A stretch of 5,960 bases of DNA from positions 1-5,960 of the forward strand of contig JAQCMZ010000242.1 in NCBI GenBank assembly GCA_028274825.1, given 5' to 3'. Source of the DNA: Haloferacaceae archaeon. GTDB taxonomy: Archaea; Halobacteriota; Halobacteria; Halobacteriales; Haloferacaceae. The translations under genes were made by a program, and so were the position numbers. The notes below the pieces were generated by a model. It was not told where the DNA came from, made no database searches, and worked only from the letters and a program-made list of their open reading frames with translations. This document shows positions 1 to 5,836 of this stretch, one piece after another. Within the stretch, counting starts at the first letter, position 1. Every line of letters starts with the position of its first letter.

Positions 1-991
1 TCCCTGCCGGTTCAATTTCCACGAAGTGCGTGCCTTCCCGCTCGCACTTTGTTTCCAGCATCGACGAGAACGTATTCCATGCCGCTGACGCTGTGTTGCG
101 GCTGTTGCCCGGTGATTCGAGCAGTTCCTTCGTATCCAGGTCTTCGACCGCGACAGGATTGTACTCTCGGGCGTAGTATGCCGAGAGTTTGTGGAGGAAG
201 TCACGCCGTTTGCGCTTGATTCGACGGTGACACTCAGCTACCCGCTGCCGCTGTTTCTCCCAGTTGTTCGACTCGTATGCTTTCCGCGAGAGAGTCCGTT
301 GTTCTCGTTCGAGCCTCTCACGTTCGTCGGAGAGATCGAGAGATACGACCGCTGTGCCGTCTGTATCGTGGACATACTTCAGGATACCCACGTCGATGCC
401 GACCATGTTTTGGGCCTCGATCTCGTCCAGTGACGGTTTAGCTGGCGGCGCTGTGTCCATCTCGATACCGAAGATGGCGAACCACTCGCCCGTTTTCTCT
501 TTTTTCAGTGTGACTTCTTTGACTGTGGCGTCATCGGGCAAAGGTCGGTGAATTCCGAGAGGGATGGCCGCGAGTTTCGAGAGAGACAGCAGGGTCTGGC
601 CACCCTTCTTGTTGAGTTCGAAGCCAGACTGGTTGTACGTGAAGCTGCGAAACTCGCGTGGTGACTTCCAGTGAAGTTCACCGACGTTGTACCCCTGTCC
701 TTTGAGCTTCCCGAGCGCCTTAATGTTCTTCGCAATCCGCATGACCGTGAGTTGGAGCACTTTCGAATAGATGTCGGTGAGTGCGTCCCACCAGTCTTTG
801 AGGTCGGGAAGCTCGTCACGGATTGTTCACACGCGCTGTTTGACCGTCCCCGTGTCTTCGAGAATCTGGTTGAAACGGTACAGGGCGTGGGTATAGAGTT
901 GTCGACAGGTATCGCGATGATAGTCCAGCGTCTGGCGCTGGCTTTCGGTCGGCTTGAGTCGATACCTGTAGTTGTAGTTCATTCCACGCAT
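1..991 (-). pseudogene. tnpB: IS1341-type TnpB (IS200/IS605 OrfB), nonsense-interrupted and cut by the left edge
   Basis: TnpB is an RNA-guided DNA endonuclease of IS200/IS605-type elements and the ancestor of Cas12. The minus-strand frame starts with ATG at 991 or, more typically, at 982, giving MNYNYRYRLKPTESQRQ. It is interrupted by TGA at 829-827 (codon 52 from 982), then continues open to the left edge. Familiar blocks follow: a WWDAL segment, IKALGKLKGQGY, FRSFTYNQSGFEL, the RuvC-I block GIDVGILKYV (Asp codon 392-394, about residue 197) and the RuvC-II block VEDLD (Glu codon 143-145, about residue 280). These positions fit Asp191 and Glu278 of the ISDra2 enzyme. RuvC-III and the zinc finger lie beyond the edge. 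Frame and motifs are otherwise intact, so the break looks recent: one C-to-T change would turn CGA (Arg) into TGA. No tnpA is present in the window. Family call is very secure; inactivity is inferred. Confidence 0.9.
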
Positions 992-1103
992 TTCAAGCGA
1001 GGACTGACTGTGAGTTCAACGTTTGCCGTCCAGGGTGAAAGTAGTCTGTCCGTGGCTTGTGGGCCAACAACAGAACAGTGTCTGAAAGCCGATGACGGCG
1101 TTG

Positions 1104-1228
1104 ACGAATCGCGGCGCGATTCGTTCGCACACCAGAAATCTTCGATTTCTGGGGACGGTGTATCCCCGCCCTACTCCGCTACTCGGCCTTCGGCCTGCGT
1201 TGCTCCTTGAGGACGGGGGCTTACCGCC
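1104..1228 (-). ncRNA. Orphan omegaRNA-like / IS605 end element with three hairpins
   Basis: Three stem-loops lie in 125 bases. Hairpin A has 9-bp arms at 1104-1112 and 1116-1124 with a 3-base loop. Hairpin B has perfect 9-bp arms CCAGAAATC at 1132-1140 and GATTTCTGG at 1144-1152. Element C pairs 1164-1172 with 1210-1218, has an outer stem 1154-1159 with 1223-1228, and an apical GGCC/GGCC hairpin at 1185-1195. The two imperfect positions in C (1169/1213 and 1155/1227) are mismatches if the plus strand is transcribed but G-U wobbles if the minus strand is. A minus-strand RNA is therefore favoured. The layout resembles the 3' end of haloarchaeal tnpB genes, which carry the omegaRNA (sotRNAs in Halobacterium). 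No tnpB lies directly upstream: the MATE gene ends ten bases away. It could instead be a terminal part of the neighbouring tnpB element. Confidence 0.55.
1171..1221 (-). pseudogene. Last 16 codons of a lost tnpB, inside the omegaRNA-like element
   Basis: The minus strand reads SPRPQGATQAEGRVAE followed by TAG at 1173-1171. From memory, many haloarchaeal TnpB proteins end in a tail of the type GSPxLKE...SE-stop, whose DNA forms the same C-rich/G-rich stem as here. A TAG two codons upstream (1230-1228) closes the frame, so nothing more of the gene remains. The match is short and could be fortuitous. The alternative is that this stretch is purely structural DNA of an element end. Confidence 0.35.
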
Positions 1229-1237
1229 TAGATACAG

Positions 1238-2707
1238 CTAATCGTCACCAGTCGCTGGATCAAGATCGTCTTCCAGTCGCCCCTGATTCTGTTCGGGCAT
1301 GTCACGAACGTCACCCTCACGCCAAGTTCCACGTCGGAACCACAGCCAAGCGATGACCGCCCCAGCGATATTCGAGGCGAAGAATGCGATCCAGATGCCG
1401 CGGACGTCAGGTTGTCCGAGGAACCACAGATCCATCGGAAGCACGCCTTGGGAGGCTACGTATGCGACGGGGAGTCGGATGACGGCAAGCGTAGTGACGG
1501 AGATTACGGCAGCAATCAGTGTTTTGCCGGCGCCGCGGAAACCACCAGTGAACGCCCGCTGGATCCCGATGAATCCGAACGACAGTGCGACGTACCGCAG
1601 GAACTCTGCGCCGGTGTCGAGGACGGCCGGGTCGTTGGTGAAGACCGAGACGATCGGCGTCGGGACGAAGAAGATGGCCACGCCGGCGACGCCAAGGACG
1701 CCGAACAATCCTTTTGCGGCGACGTAGTTTGCCTCCTGGGCGCGGTCGTACTTTCCAGCCCCAACGTTCTGACCGGTCATCGTCTCAACCCCGCGCGCAA
1801 CAGCGATCGCGGGGAGGAAGATAACAGAGAAGACCCGCGTCCCAATGCCGAACGCAGCGACGACGGACGTCGAGAATAGCCCAACTACGATCAGTAGAGC
1901 GTTGATCGAAAGTGCACGGCCAGTCCCCTCAATCGATGCCGGAATGCCGATTTGTAGAATCTTCCGGAGGTACTGGAGATCAGGCTTCATATCAGCGATA
2001 TTAATCTGTATACCTCGTGTTCCCGACAGCATAATCGCGACCCCGACGAGCATCGCTAGGCCACGCGAAAAGACAGTAGCGATAGCGGCTCCTTGGATGC
2101 CAAGTTCGGGGAATGCGAGCGGTCCGACCGTCCAACCGTTGATTAGGAACGGGTCGAGGATGACATTGATGACGACCGTCCCGAACATGACGAGCATTGG
2201 CGTGATGGTGTCGCCCGCGCCGCGCATCAGCGATATAAACACAAAGAATCCGAACATGAACGGCAGGCCAAGCGCAACTACCTGCATATACGCGGTGGCT
2301 CCCGGGAGGACATCGGGCGACGCACCGAGAAATCTAAGAAACTCTCGGACGAATGGATAGCCAATTGCACCGAGAATAGCTGAGGCGATGAACGCGAACG
2401 ATACAGTTTGCGAGGCCGCATACTCGGCCTTCTCGGTCTCCTCGGCTCCGGTGTGTTGAGCGACGAGCACGCTGCCGGCCACCGACAGGCCCATCCCGAG
2501 CGAGATGAGCAGGAACACCATCGGGAACGCGAAGGAGATAGCCGCCAGCGCCTCCGTCGAGTACTGACCCAGCCAGAAGGTATCGGCTAAGTTGTAGGCG
2601 GTCTGCATCAGGTTCGTGACGACGATCGGCAGCGAAAGGAACAGGAGTGGCTTGACAATGCCACCCTCGGTGAGATTCAGTTCCTCTTGACCCTTGAACA
2701 GGCTCAC
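1238..2707 (-). CDS. MATE-family multidrug efflux transporter
   Basis: This is an inner-membrane antiporter of the MATE (NorM/DinF-like) family, which exports cationic drugs or other toxic organics in exchange for Na+ or H+. From the GTG at 2707 it is 489 residues, normal for the family, with about 12 hydrophobic segments in two six-helix halves and a polar acidic C-terminal tail. TM1 contains NLADTFW (Asp42) and TM5 contains NVILDPFLI (Asp185). These match the key Asp41 and Asp184 of the archaeal PfMATE transporter. The two halves carry related motifs, MRGAGDT and FRGAGKT. An ATG at 2740 is in frame, but the GTG is preferred: it overlaps the repressor stop as GTGA and has GGAGGT six bases upstream. 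It is co-transcribed with the TetR gene and probably controlled by it. Substrate unknown. Confidence 0.93.
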   Translation of the reverse strand: MSLFKGQEELNLTEGGIVKPLLFLSLPIVVTNLMQTAYNLADTFWLGQYSTEALAAISFAFPMVFLLISLGMGLSVAGSVLVAQHTGAEETEKAEYAASQTVSFAFIASAILGAIGYPFVREFLRFLGASPDVLPGATAYMQVVALGLPFMFGFFVFISLMRGAGDTITPMLVMFGTVVINVILDPFLINGWTVGPLAFPELGIQGAAIATVFSRGLAMLVGVAIMLSGTRGIQINIADMKPDLQYLRKILQIGIPASIEGTGRALSINALLIVVGLFSTSVVAAFGIGTRVFSVIFLPAIAVARGVETMTGQNVGAGKYDRAQEANYVAAKGLFGVLGVAGVAIFFVPTPIVSVFTNDPAVLDTGAEFLRYVALSFGFIGIQRAFTGGFRGAGKTLIAAVISVTTLAVIRLPVAYVASQGVLPMDLWFLGQPDVRGIWIAFFASNIAGAVIAWLWFRRGTWREGDVRDMPEQNQGRLEDDLDPATGDD

Positions 2708-3297
2708 GCGACTACCTCCGAATCCGACCCTGGTGCCCAACCGAGTTGGAGTTGGAGGTACCCCTCGATTACCGTGCGGGTTACATCAGAGCCCTCGCCA
2801 AGCGTGACAGTGCGAACATGGGCGCCGTTGATCGTCGTGACGACGTGGCGGGCGACTGCGTTGGGATCAGAATCCTCAAAGTATCCAGCTTCGATGCCGT
2901 CGCTGACAGCAGTCGCGACGACCGAACGCATCACCTCGTCGAGCGCGAGGAACCGCTTCCGAAACGCGTCCTGATGCGGAGCTTGTCCTTTCATCTCCAT
3001 CAGCGCAACCGAGAGGTCGTCACCGTTCTGTGAAACATTAAAAACGGCATTAAGGAACGTCTCGAGTCGTTCGCGGGGGTCCTCTGCGTCAGAGGCCAAG
3101 CGCGCCTCAAATCGATCGATGAGGTCATCCAGGAAGGCGTTCAGCAGCTCCGCCTTCGTGTCGAAATGGTAGTGAATAGCAGCGGTCGTCATCGACGCTT
3201 CCTCGGCGATACGCTGCATCGTGAGATCGGCGTAGCCGTATCCGCACATCGCCCGACCGGTCGCTGCGATGATCTCGTCTGTAGTCTCCGTTTCCAT
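2704..3297 (-). CDS. TetR/AcrR-family transcriptional repressor
   Basis: This is a one-component regulator with an N-terminal helix-turn-helix and a C-terminal ligand/dimer domain. From ATG 3297 it is 197 residues, typical of the family. The DNA-binding region is residues 25-52: LTMQRIAEEAS, the TTAAIHYHF recognition helix, then DTKAELL, the signature TetR stretch. A GTG at 3303 two codons earlier is an alternative start. The last codons hold the Shine-Dalgarno of the MATE gene, and its TGA stop overlaps the MATE GTG. This is the classic arrangement of a local repressor with the efflux pump it controls. A repeat-rich operator candidate sits directly upstream, suggesting autoregulation. The inducer cannot be read from the sequence. 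Confidence 0.92.
   Translation of the reverse strand: METETTDEIIAATGRAMCGYGYADLTMQRIAEEASMTTAAIHYHFDTKAELLNAFLDDLIDRFEARLASDAEDPRERLETFLNAVFNVSQNGDDLSVALMEMKGQAPHQDAFRKRFLALDEVMRSVVATAVSDGIEAGYFEDSDPNAVARHVVTTINGAHVRTVTLGEGSDVTRTVIEGYLQLQLGWAPGSDSEVVA
2714..2719 (-). promoter_or_regulatory. Shine-Dalgarno site deciding the MATE start
   Basis: The minus strand reads GGAGGT, a six-base complement to the 16S rRNA tail, followed by AGTCGC and then GTG at 2707-2705. It lies inside the end of the TetR gene, so MATE translation is coupled to that of the repressor. Such strong sites are far from universal in haloarchaea, which makes this one informative. Confidence 0.75.
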
Positions 3298-3309
3298 TCT
3301 CACGCTACA

Positions 3310-3350
3310 TTACTAACTGATTAGTTAAGGGACTTCTGATTGATTAGTAA
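3310..3350 (-). promoter_or_regulatory. Promoter/operator region of the TetR-MATE operon
   Basis: ACTAA and TTAGT form an inverted repeat around CTGA at 3312-3325. TGATTAGT occurs directly repeated at 3318-3325 and 3341-3348, 23 bp apart. TTACTAA (3310-3316) is inverted as TTAGTAA (3344-3350). On the minus strand TTAACTAA (3328-3321) is centred about 27 bases before ATG 3297, the expected TATA position for a leaderless haloarchaeal transcript. A repressor bound here would cover the TATA-like box. The repeats are seen; their binding by the TetR protein is inferred. Confidence 0.5.
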
Positions 3351-3420
3351 GTCCAATATTTGTCAGTTTTTCCATCCAGTTTCGGGACGTAGGTTGTGCT
3401 AGCTGAGGCTTTGAATCGCG

Positions 3421-3477
3421 TCACCCGTCTCTGTGTTCCAACCTTCGAAGAACGGGCATGGCCCGCCGAAGACTCAT
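3421..3477 (-). pseudogene. Truncated start of a gene coupled to cydB
   Basis: An ATG at 3477 overlaps the cydB-relic stop as ATGA and opens an 18-codon frame (MSLRRAMPVLRRLEHRDG) that ends in TGA at 3423-3421. ATGA overlaps mark translationally coupled neighbours in haloarchaeal operons, so this may be the beginning of the next gene of the original cyd operon, cut or frameshifted after a few codons. It is too short to identify. Chance occurrence is possible. Confidence 0.3.
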
Positions 3478-3842
3478 GTTTTGTATCCCTCTCCCTCGAT
3501 CGGACCGCTAAACACGCCGTAGAGGAAGTTGAAATACCACAGTACGAGGAGAAGCGCCGGAAATCCGAGGATCGTCACGAGGTTCAGCGCGAGTGGCGAG
3601 ACGACTGCCTCTCGGACCGTCAAGCCGGTTGGCGGATACATAGTCGGATACAGCAAGAGCGCGACCAACAGGCTCAACAGCGCGGGAAGTGCGAGCGCGC
3701 TCACCAGCCAAGCACGGTACTCGCCGCGCAGGCCAAGAACACTCCCGCTTCCTCCCGCAACAACCGACAAGACGAGAATCGCACCTACTGGAAGCGAAAG
3801 AACTGTCTCGGCAACACCTCCGGTATCAGTTGCTGGCCGGTT
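3474..3842 (-). pseudogene. cydB: C-terminal fragment of cytochrome bd oxidase subunit II
   Basis: CydB is the membrane subunit that pairs with CydA in the quinol-oxidising, oxygen-reducing cytochrome bd oxidase. The frame has 122 codons with three hydrophobic segments. It contains YPTMYPPTGLTVREAVVSPL followed by a last helix and a polar end, the pattern of the CydB C-terminus (compare FPxxxPSS...LTxxxAxSSPxTL in bacteria). Full CydB is about 330-380 residues, so roughly the first two thirds are missing, and no cydA is present. At its 5' side the open frame runs directly back to the TAG stop of the dehydrogenase gene, in the same frame, with no obvious start; TTG at 3770 is the only start-like codon proposed. 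It is most likely a relic left by recombination. The family assignment rests on the conserved loop and hydropathy. Confidence 0.62.
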
Positions 3843-4598
3843 CTACTGTACCAGCAACCCACCGTCGACAATTATCGGCTGCCCCATCACGTACGAAGAC
3901 TCCTCGGAGCACAGCCAAACGACAGTGTCGGCTATCTCTTCTGGATCCCCAAGGCGTCCTGCAGGAATACCAGCCTTGATACGCTCCAGTTCTTCCGTAT
4001 TGTCCTCGCTTGCTTGTTGAACCATCGGGGTGTCGATGACACCCGGACAGACGGCGTTGAACCGGATTCCATCGTCCGCGTAGTCAACCGTCGCCCGCCG
4101 TGTCAGCCCGATAACGCCGTGTTTACTGGCCGCGTAGTGCGCACCGCCGTTCGCGCTCACGCCGGCAACAGATGAAGTGTTGACGATGGCACCGCCACCG
4201 CGCTCGATCATCTCCGGTATCTCGGCTTTCAGACACCGCCAGACTCCTTTCAAATTTATGTCGATCATCCGATCCCACTCGTCTTCGCTGTACTCGGCGA
4301 GACGAGAGCCCTCGTCTGCGATACCAGCGTTGTTGTGTGCGAAGTCGAGTCCGCCGTACTCGTCGAGCGCCGTCTGTACCATCGCGGCTACGTCGTCGGA
4401 ATTGGTGACATCGGTTTTGACGAACGTCGCGTTGCCGCCGTCACTCTCGATCATCTCGACTGTCTCGTGGCCGCCGTCCGCGTCGATGTCGGCGACGACG
4501 ACCTTCGCGCCTTCGTCGGCGAATCGAAGCGACGACTGTCGGCCGATACCCGATCCACCACCGGTAACGACCGCGACTCCGTCCTGAATTCCCTTCAT
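3843..4598 (-). CDS. Short-chain dehydrogenase/reductase (classical SDR, NAD-type)
   Basis: This is a Rossmann-fold oxidoreductase acting on an alcohol or ketone. From ATG 4598 it is 251 residues, standard for classical SDRs. It has the cofactor loop TGGGSGIG (12-19), Asp37 after VVVA at the end of strand 2 (favouring NAD over NADP), NNAG (89-92), a structural Asn in DINLKG (115), the catalytic Ser in NTSSVAG (142/143), YAASK (Tyr155, Lys159), CPG-VIDTPM (184-192) and the usual ending VDGG. An in-frame ATG at 4628 would add ten residues not typical of the family. The shorter start has a partial Shine-Dalgarno (GTGAT) just ahead. The gene is complete. It faces the same way as the cydB relic, TetR and MATE genes and diverges from the TRAM gene. 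Substrate unknown; family names such as 3-oxoacyl-ACP reductase or glucose dehydrogenase would be guesses. Confidence 0.92.
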   Translation of the reverse strand: MKGIQDGVAVVTGGGSGIGRQSSLRFADEGAKVVVADIDADGGHETVEMIESDGGNATFVKTDVTNSDDVAAMVQTALDEYGGLDFAHNNAGIADEGSRLAEYSEDEWDRMIDINLKGVWRCLKAEIPEMIERGGGAIVNTSSVAGVSANGGAHYAASKHGVIGLTRRATVDYADDGIRFNAVCPGVIDTPMVQQASEDNTEELERIKAGIPAGRLGDPEEIADTVVWLCSEESSYVMGQPIIVDGGLLVQ

Positions 4599-4607
4599 GC
4601 TATCACT

Positions 4608-4627
4608 TGCCACACTAGTATGTGACA
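4608..4627 (-). promoter_or_regulatory. Imperfect palindrome upstream of the SDR start
   Basis: TGCCACA and TGTGACA (six of seven positions complementary) flank the six bases CTAGTA. If the SDR starts at 4598, the site lies 10-29 bases upstream, where a regulator would block transcription initiation. If it starts at 4628 the site would be coding. It is a candidate operator only. Confidence 0.3.
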
Positions 4628-4659
4628 TTTAATAATTAACATTTTATTATATTATATCT
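4628..4659. promoter_or_regulatory. Shared AT-rich promoter region of the divergent SDR and TRAM genes
   Basis: The 32 bases are almost entirely A and T in an otherwise GC-rich window. On the plus strand TTATATTATAT (4647-4657) lies about 28-38 bases before ATG 4685, suitable as a TATA box for a leaderless or short-leader TRAM transcript. A direct repeat ACATTTAAT / ACATTTTAT starts at 4625 and 4639, 14 bp apart. The minus-strand promoter for the SDR gene must overlap this stretch, but its exact box is unclear. Confidence 0.5.
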
Positions 4660-4684
4660 ATCGCTCTTCTGGAGAAGATTGTTG

Positions 4685-5096
4685 ATGAGTCAGAAGAACT
4701 TCAGTGTCTGTTCTCGGGGAAGGTTGAGGAGCGCGATGGGTCATATGTAGTTGAGGTGCCAGAGCAAGAGGTCCGTCTTGGGGGCGGCTACAGGCGGACG
4801 AGACCTACCGTGTGGCTGTTCTGCCAGCACCCGTGACCAATGAGACAACCAACACTGACGCTACCCCAGAGCCGGAGCAAGCGCCACAGACGCCACCTGT
4901 CGAGAAGGGCGAACAACGTACTGTCGAAATTGAAGACATTGGCGACCAAGGCGATGGTATCACGCGCGTTGAGCGCGGGTTCATCGTTATTGCTCCCGAC
5001 ACGAAACAGACCGAGCGTGTGATGATCGAGATTACCGATGTACGCGAGAATGTCGCCTTCGCGGAAGTTGTTGAGCGCGTCAGTTATTACGAATAG
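4685..5096 (+). pseudogene. TRAM-domain protein gene with two apparent frameshifts
   Basis: TRAM domains are small beta-barrel RNA-binding modules; stand-alone archaeal TRAM proteins are thought to act as RNA chaperones. The C-terminal part (GTG 4812 to TAG 5096, 94 codons) is open. It has an acidic Pro/Thr-rich linker, then TRAM sequence from about residue 36: VEIEDIGDQGDGITRVERGF, the ITDVRENVAFAEV strand and the ending YYE. A preceding frame carries an N-terminal block, SEELQCLFSGKVEERDGSY then VVEVPEQEVRLG (4690-4782), as in longer haloarchaeal TRAM proteins. It is one frame off, as if one base were lost near the G run 4780-4784. The only upstream ATG (4685, with GGAG at 4671-4674) is again one base out of frame. 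Either the gene is decayed, or only the TRAM part is translated from GTG 4812. Sequencing error is also possible. Confidence 0.75.
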
Positions 5097-5246
5097 TCTG
5101 AAGCGTTCATTCTCTTTGTCTGTGGACGGGACTGCGTGACGGATACGCACTCTTCAGCGACCAACTGTTCCATCCGATATTACGTCGGAAGAACAGGATT
5201 TCAACCGCGCCACGGAGCTCTCTACTCTCGATTACGATGGGGCCAA

Positions 5247-5528
5247 TCAGTTGTCGTGGTCGACGTACTGACGTTCCCACTCTACCCGTGCCTCGATCTC
5301 TCTGGCCCCTCGACGAGTGGTGGTGTACTCGTTGGTTCGCCGATCGCGCTGGCTTTTCTCAACGAGTCCCTTCTCGACAAGTGTGTCGAGATTCGGATAC
5401 AGTCTGCCGTGGTGAATCTCCTTTTCATAGTAGTCCTCGAGTTCGTCTTTGATTGCGAGTCCGTGCGGGTCCTTGAGGCCAGCAACTACGTACAGTAGAT
5501 CACGCTGAAACCCAGTGAGGTCATACAT
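5247..5528 (-). CDS. PadR-like winged-helix transcriptional regulator
   Basis: This is a small DNA-binding regulator of 93 residues, close to the minimal PadR domain, as is common on haloarchaeal plasmids and proviruses. It has an N-terminal helix (YDLTGFQRDLLYVVAGL), the PHGLAIKDELEDYY segment, the recognition-helix region with HGRLYPNLDTLVEKGLVE (residues 40-57), and a basic wing with DRRTNEYTTTRRG (62-74). A short charged C-terminal helix follows, so there is almost no effector domain. ATG 5528 gives the canonical MYDLTGFQ start. No Shine-Dalgarno is evident, so the mRNA may be leaderless. The gene is intact, unlike its TRAM neighbour, with which it is convergent. An inverted repeat immediately upstream may be its own operator. 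RosR of Halobacterium is a larger relative, and this is not claimed to be RosR. Confidence 0.9.
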   Translation of the reverse strand: MYDLTGFQRDLLYVVAGLKDPHGLAIKDELEDYYEKEIHHGRLYPNLDTLVEKGLVEKSQRDRRTNEYTTTRRGAREIEARVEWERQYVDHDN

Positions 5529-5836
5529 ATCTCAATAGGATGTATCCATCTTTTGAAATACTATTGATTTTGGAATAGTTGGCTCTCGCCTCCTGTATTC
5601 TCGCTACGTTTTGTGCGACATTTCGAACATCTTGGAAGGTTGAAAGGGACTCTCGCAGTCAGTTCGCAATTCCGGTTTCTCAGTGTATTCTGCTATTGAA
5701 CGAGTTCAAACGTGTAGTAACCAGCAGTCACGAAGACTCCGGTCGCTCAGTACATGCGATCAGATCGTGTGACCCAGCGTTCCGGAACGCATCATACCCA
5801 AATACACACCGATCCCAGTCCCGCACGCCGACTTCG
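5529..5836. other. 308-base gap between padR and the ATPase fragment
   Basis: Apart from the padR operator repeats at its left end I see no convincing gene. It holds a perfect 14-bp palindrome, GCGTTCCGGAACGC (5777-5790), and the odd palindrome CGATC-A-GATCG (5757-5767). A 32-codon minus-strand frame opens with GTG 5826 and ends at 5728; it begins 11 bases past the ATPase stop and reads DWDRCVFGYDAFRNAGSHD among others. It has no paired CxxC motif and no family I recognise, so I do not call it as a gene. No tRNA or CRISPR repeats are visible. Confidence 0.5.
5532..5567 (-). promoter_or_regulatory. Inverted repeat upstream of padR (candidate operator)
   Basis: TCAATAG (5532-5538) and CTATTGA (5561-5567) are perfect 7-bp inverted arms 22 bases apart. 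GGATGTATCC (5539-5548), with GGAT/ATCC arms, sits between them. A further AATAG at 5574-5578 pairs with CTATT at 5561-5565. The array begins four bases before the ATG and covers where the promoter of a leaderless gene must be. Binding by PadR itself is inferred. Confidence 0.45.

Noticed and set aside
671..1210. 179-codon plus-strand open frame
   Set aside because: It is the antisense of the tnpB start and the hairpin element; no family features, and the minus-strand frame has clear TnpB motifs.
1412..1879. 155-codon plus-strand frame rich in Asp, Glu and Arg
   Set aside because: It is antisense to the MATE gene, which has full-length family motifs; low-complexity charged composition is typical of a shadow frame.
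3453..3465. CGGGC-ATG-GCCCG hairpin downstream of the cydB relic
   Set aside because: A 5-bp stem without a following T run is weak as a terminator, and it lies within the short coupled frame.
3396..4175. 259-codon open frame on the plus strand
   Set aside because: It lies antisense to the cydB relic and the SDR gene. The composition (Arg, Gln, His-rich) and lack of any motif mark it as an overlap artefact of GC-rich coding DNA.
5139..5271. Plus-strand frame ending DFNRATELSTLDYDGANQ and a few more residues
   Set aside because: It looks protein-like but has no start codon, follows a stop directly, and its end overlaps the intact padR antisense. I could not tie it to a family.
5728..5826. 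32-codon minus-strand frame after the ATPase gene
   Set aside because: It has a GTG start but no recognisable motif and no clear Shine-Dalgarno, and it contains the perfect palindrome. Too little to call a gene.
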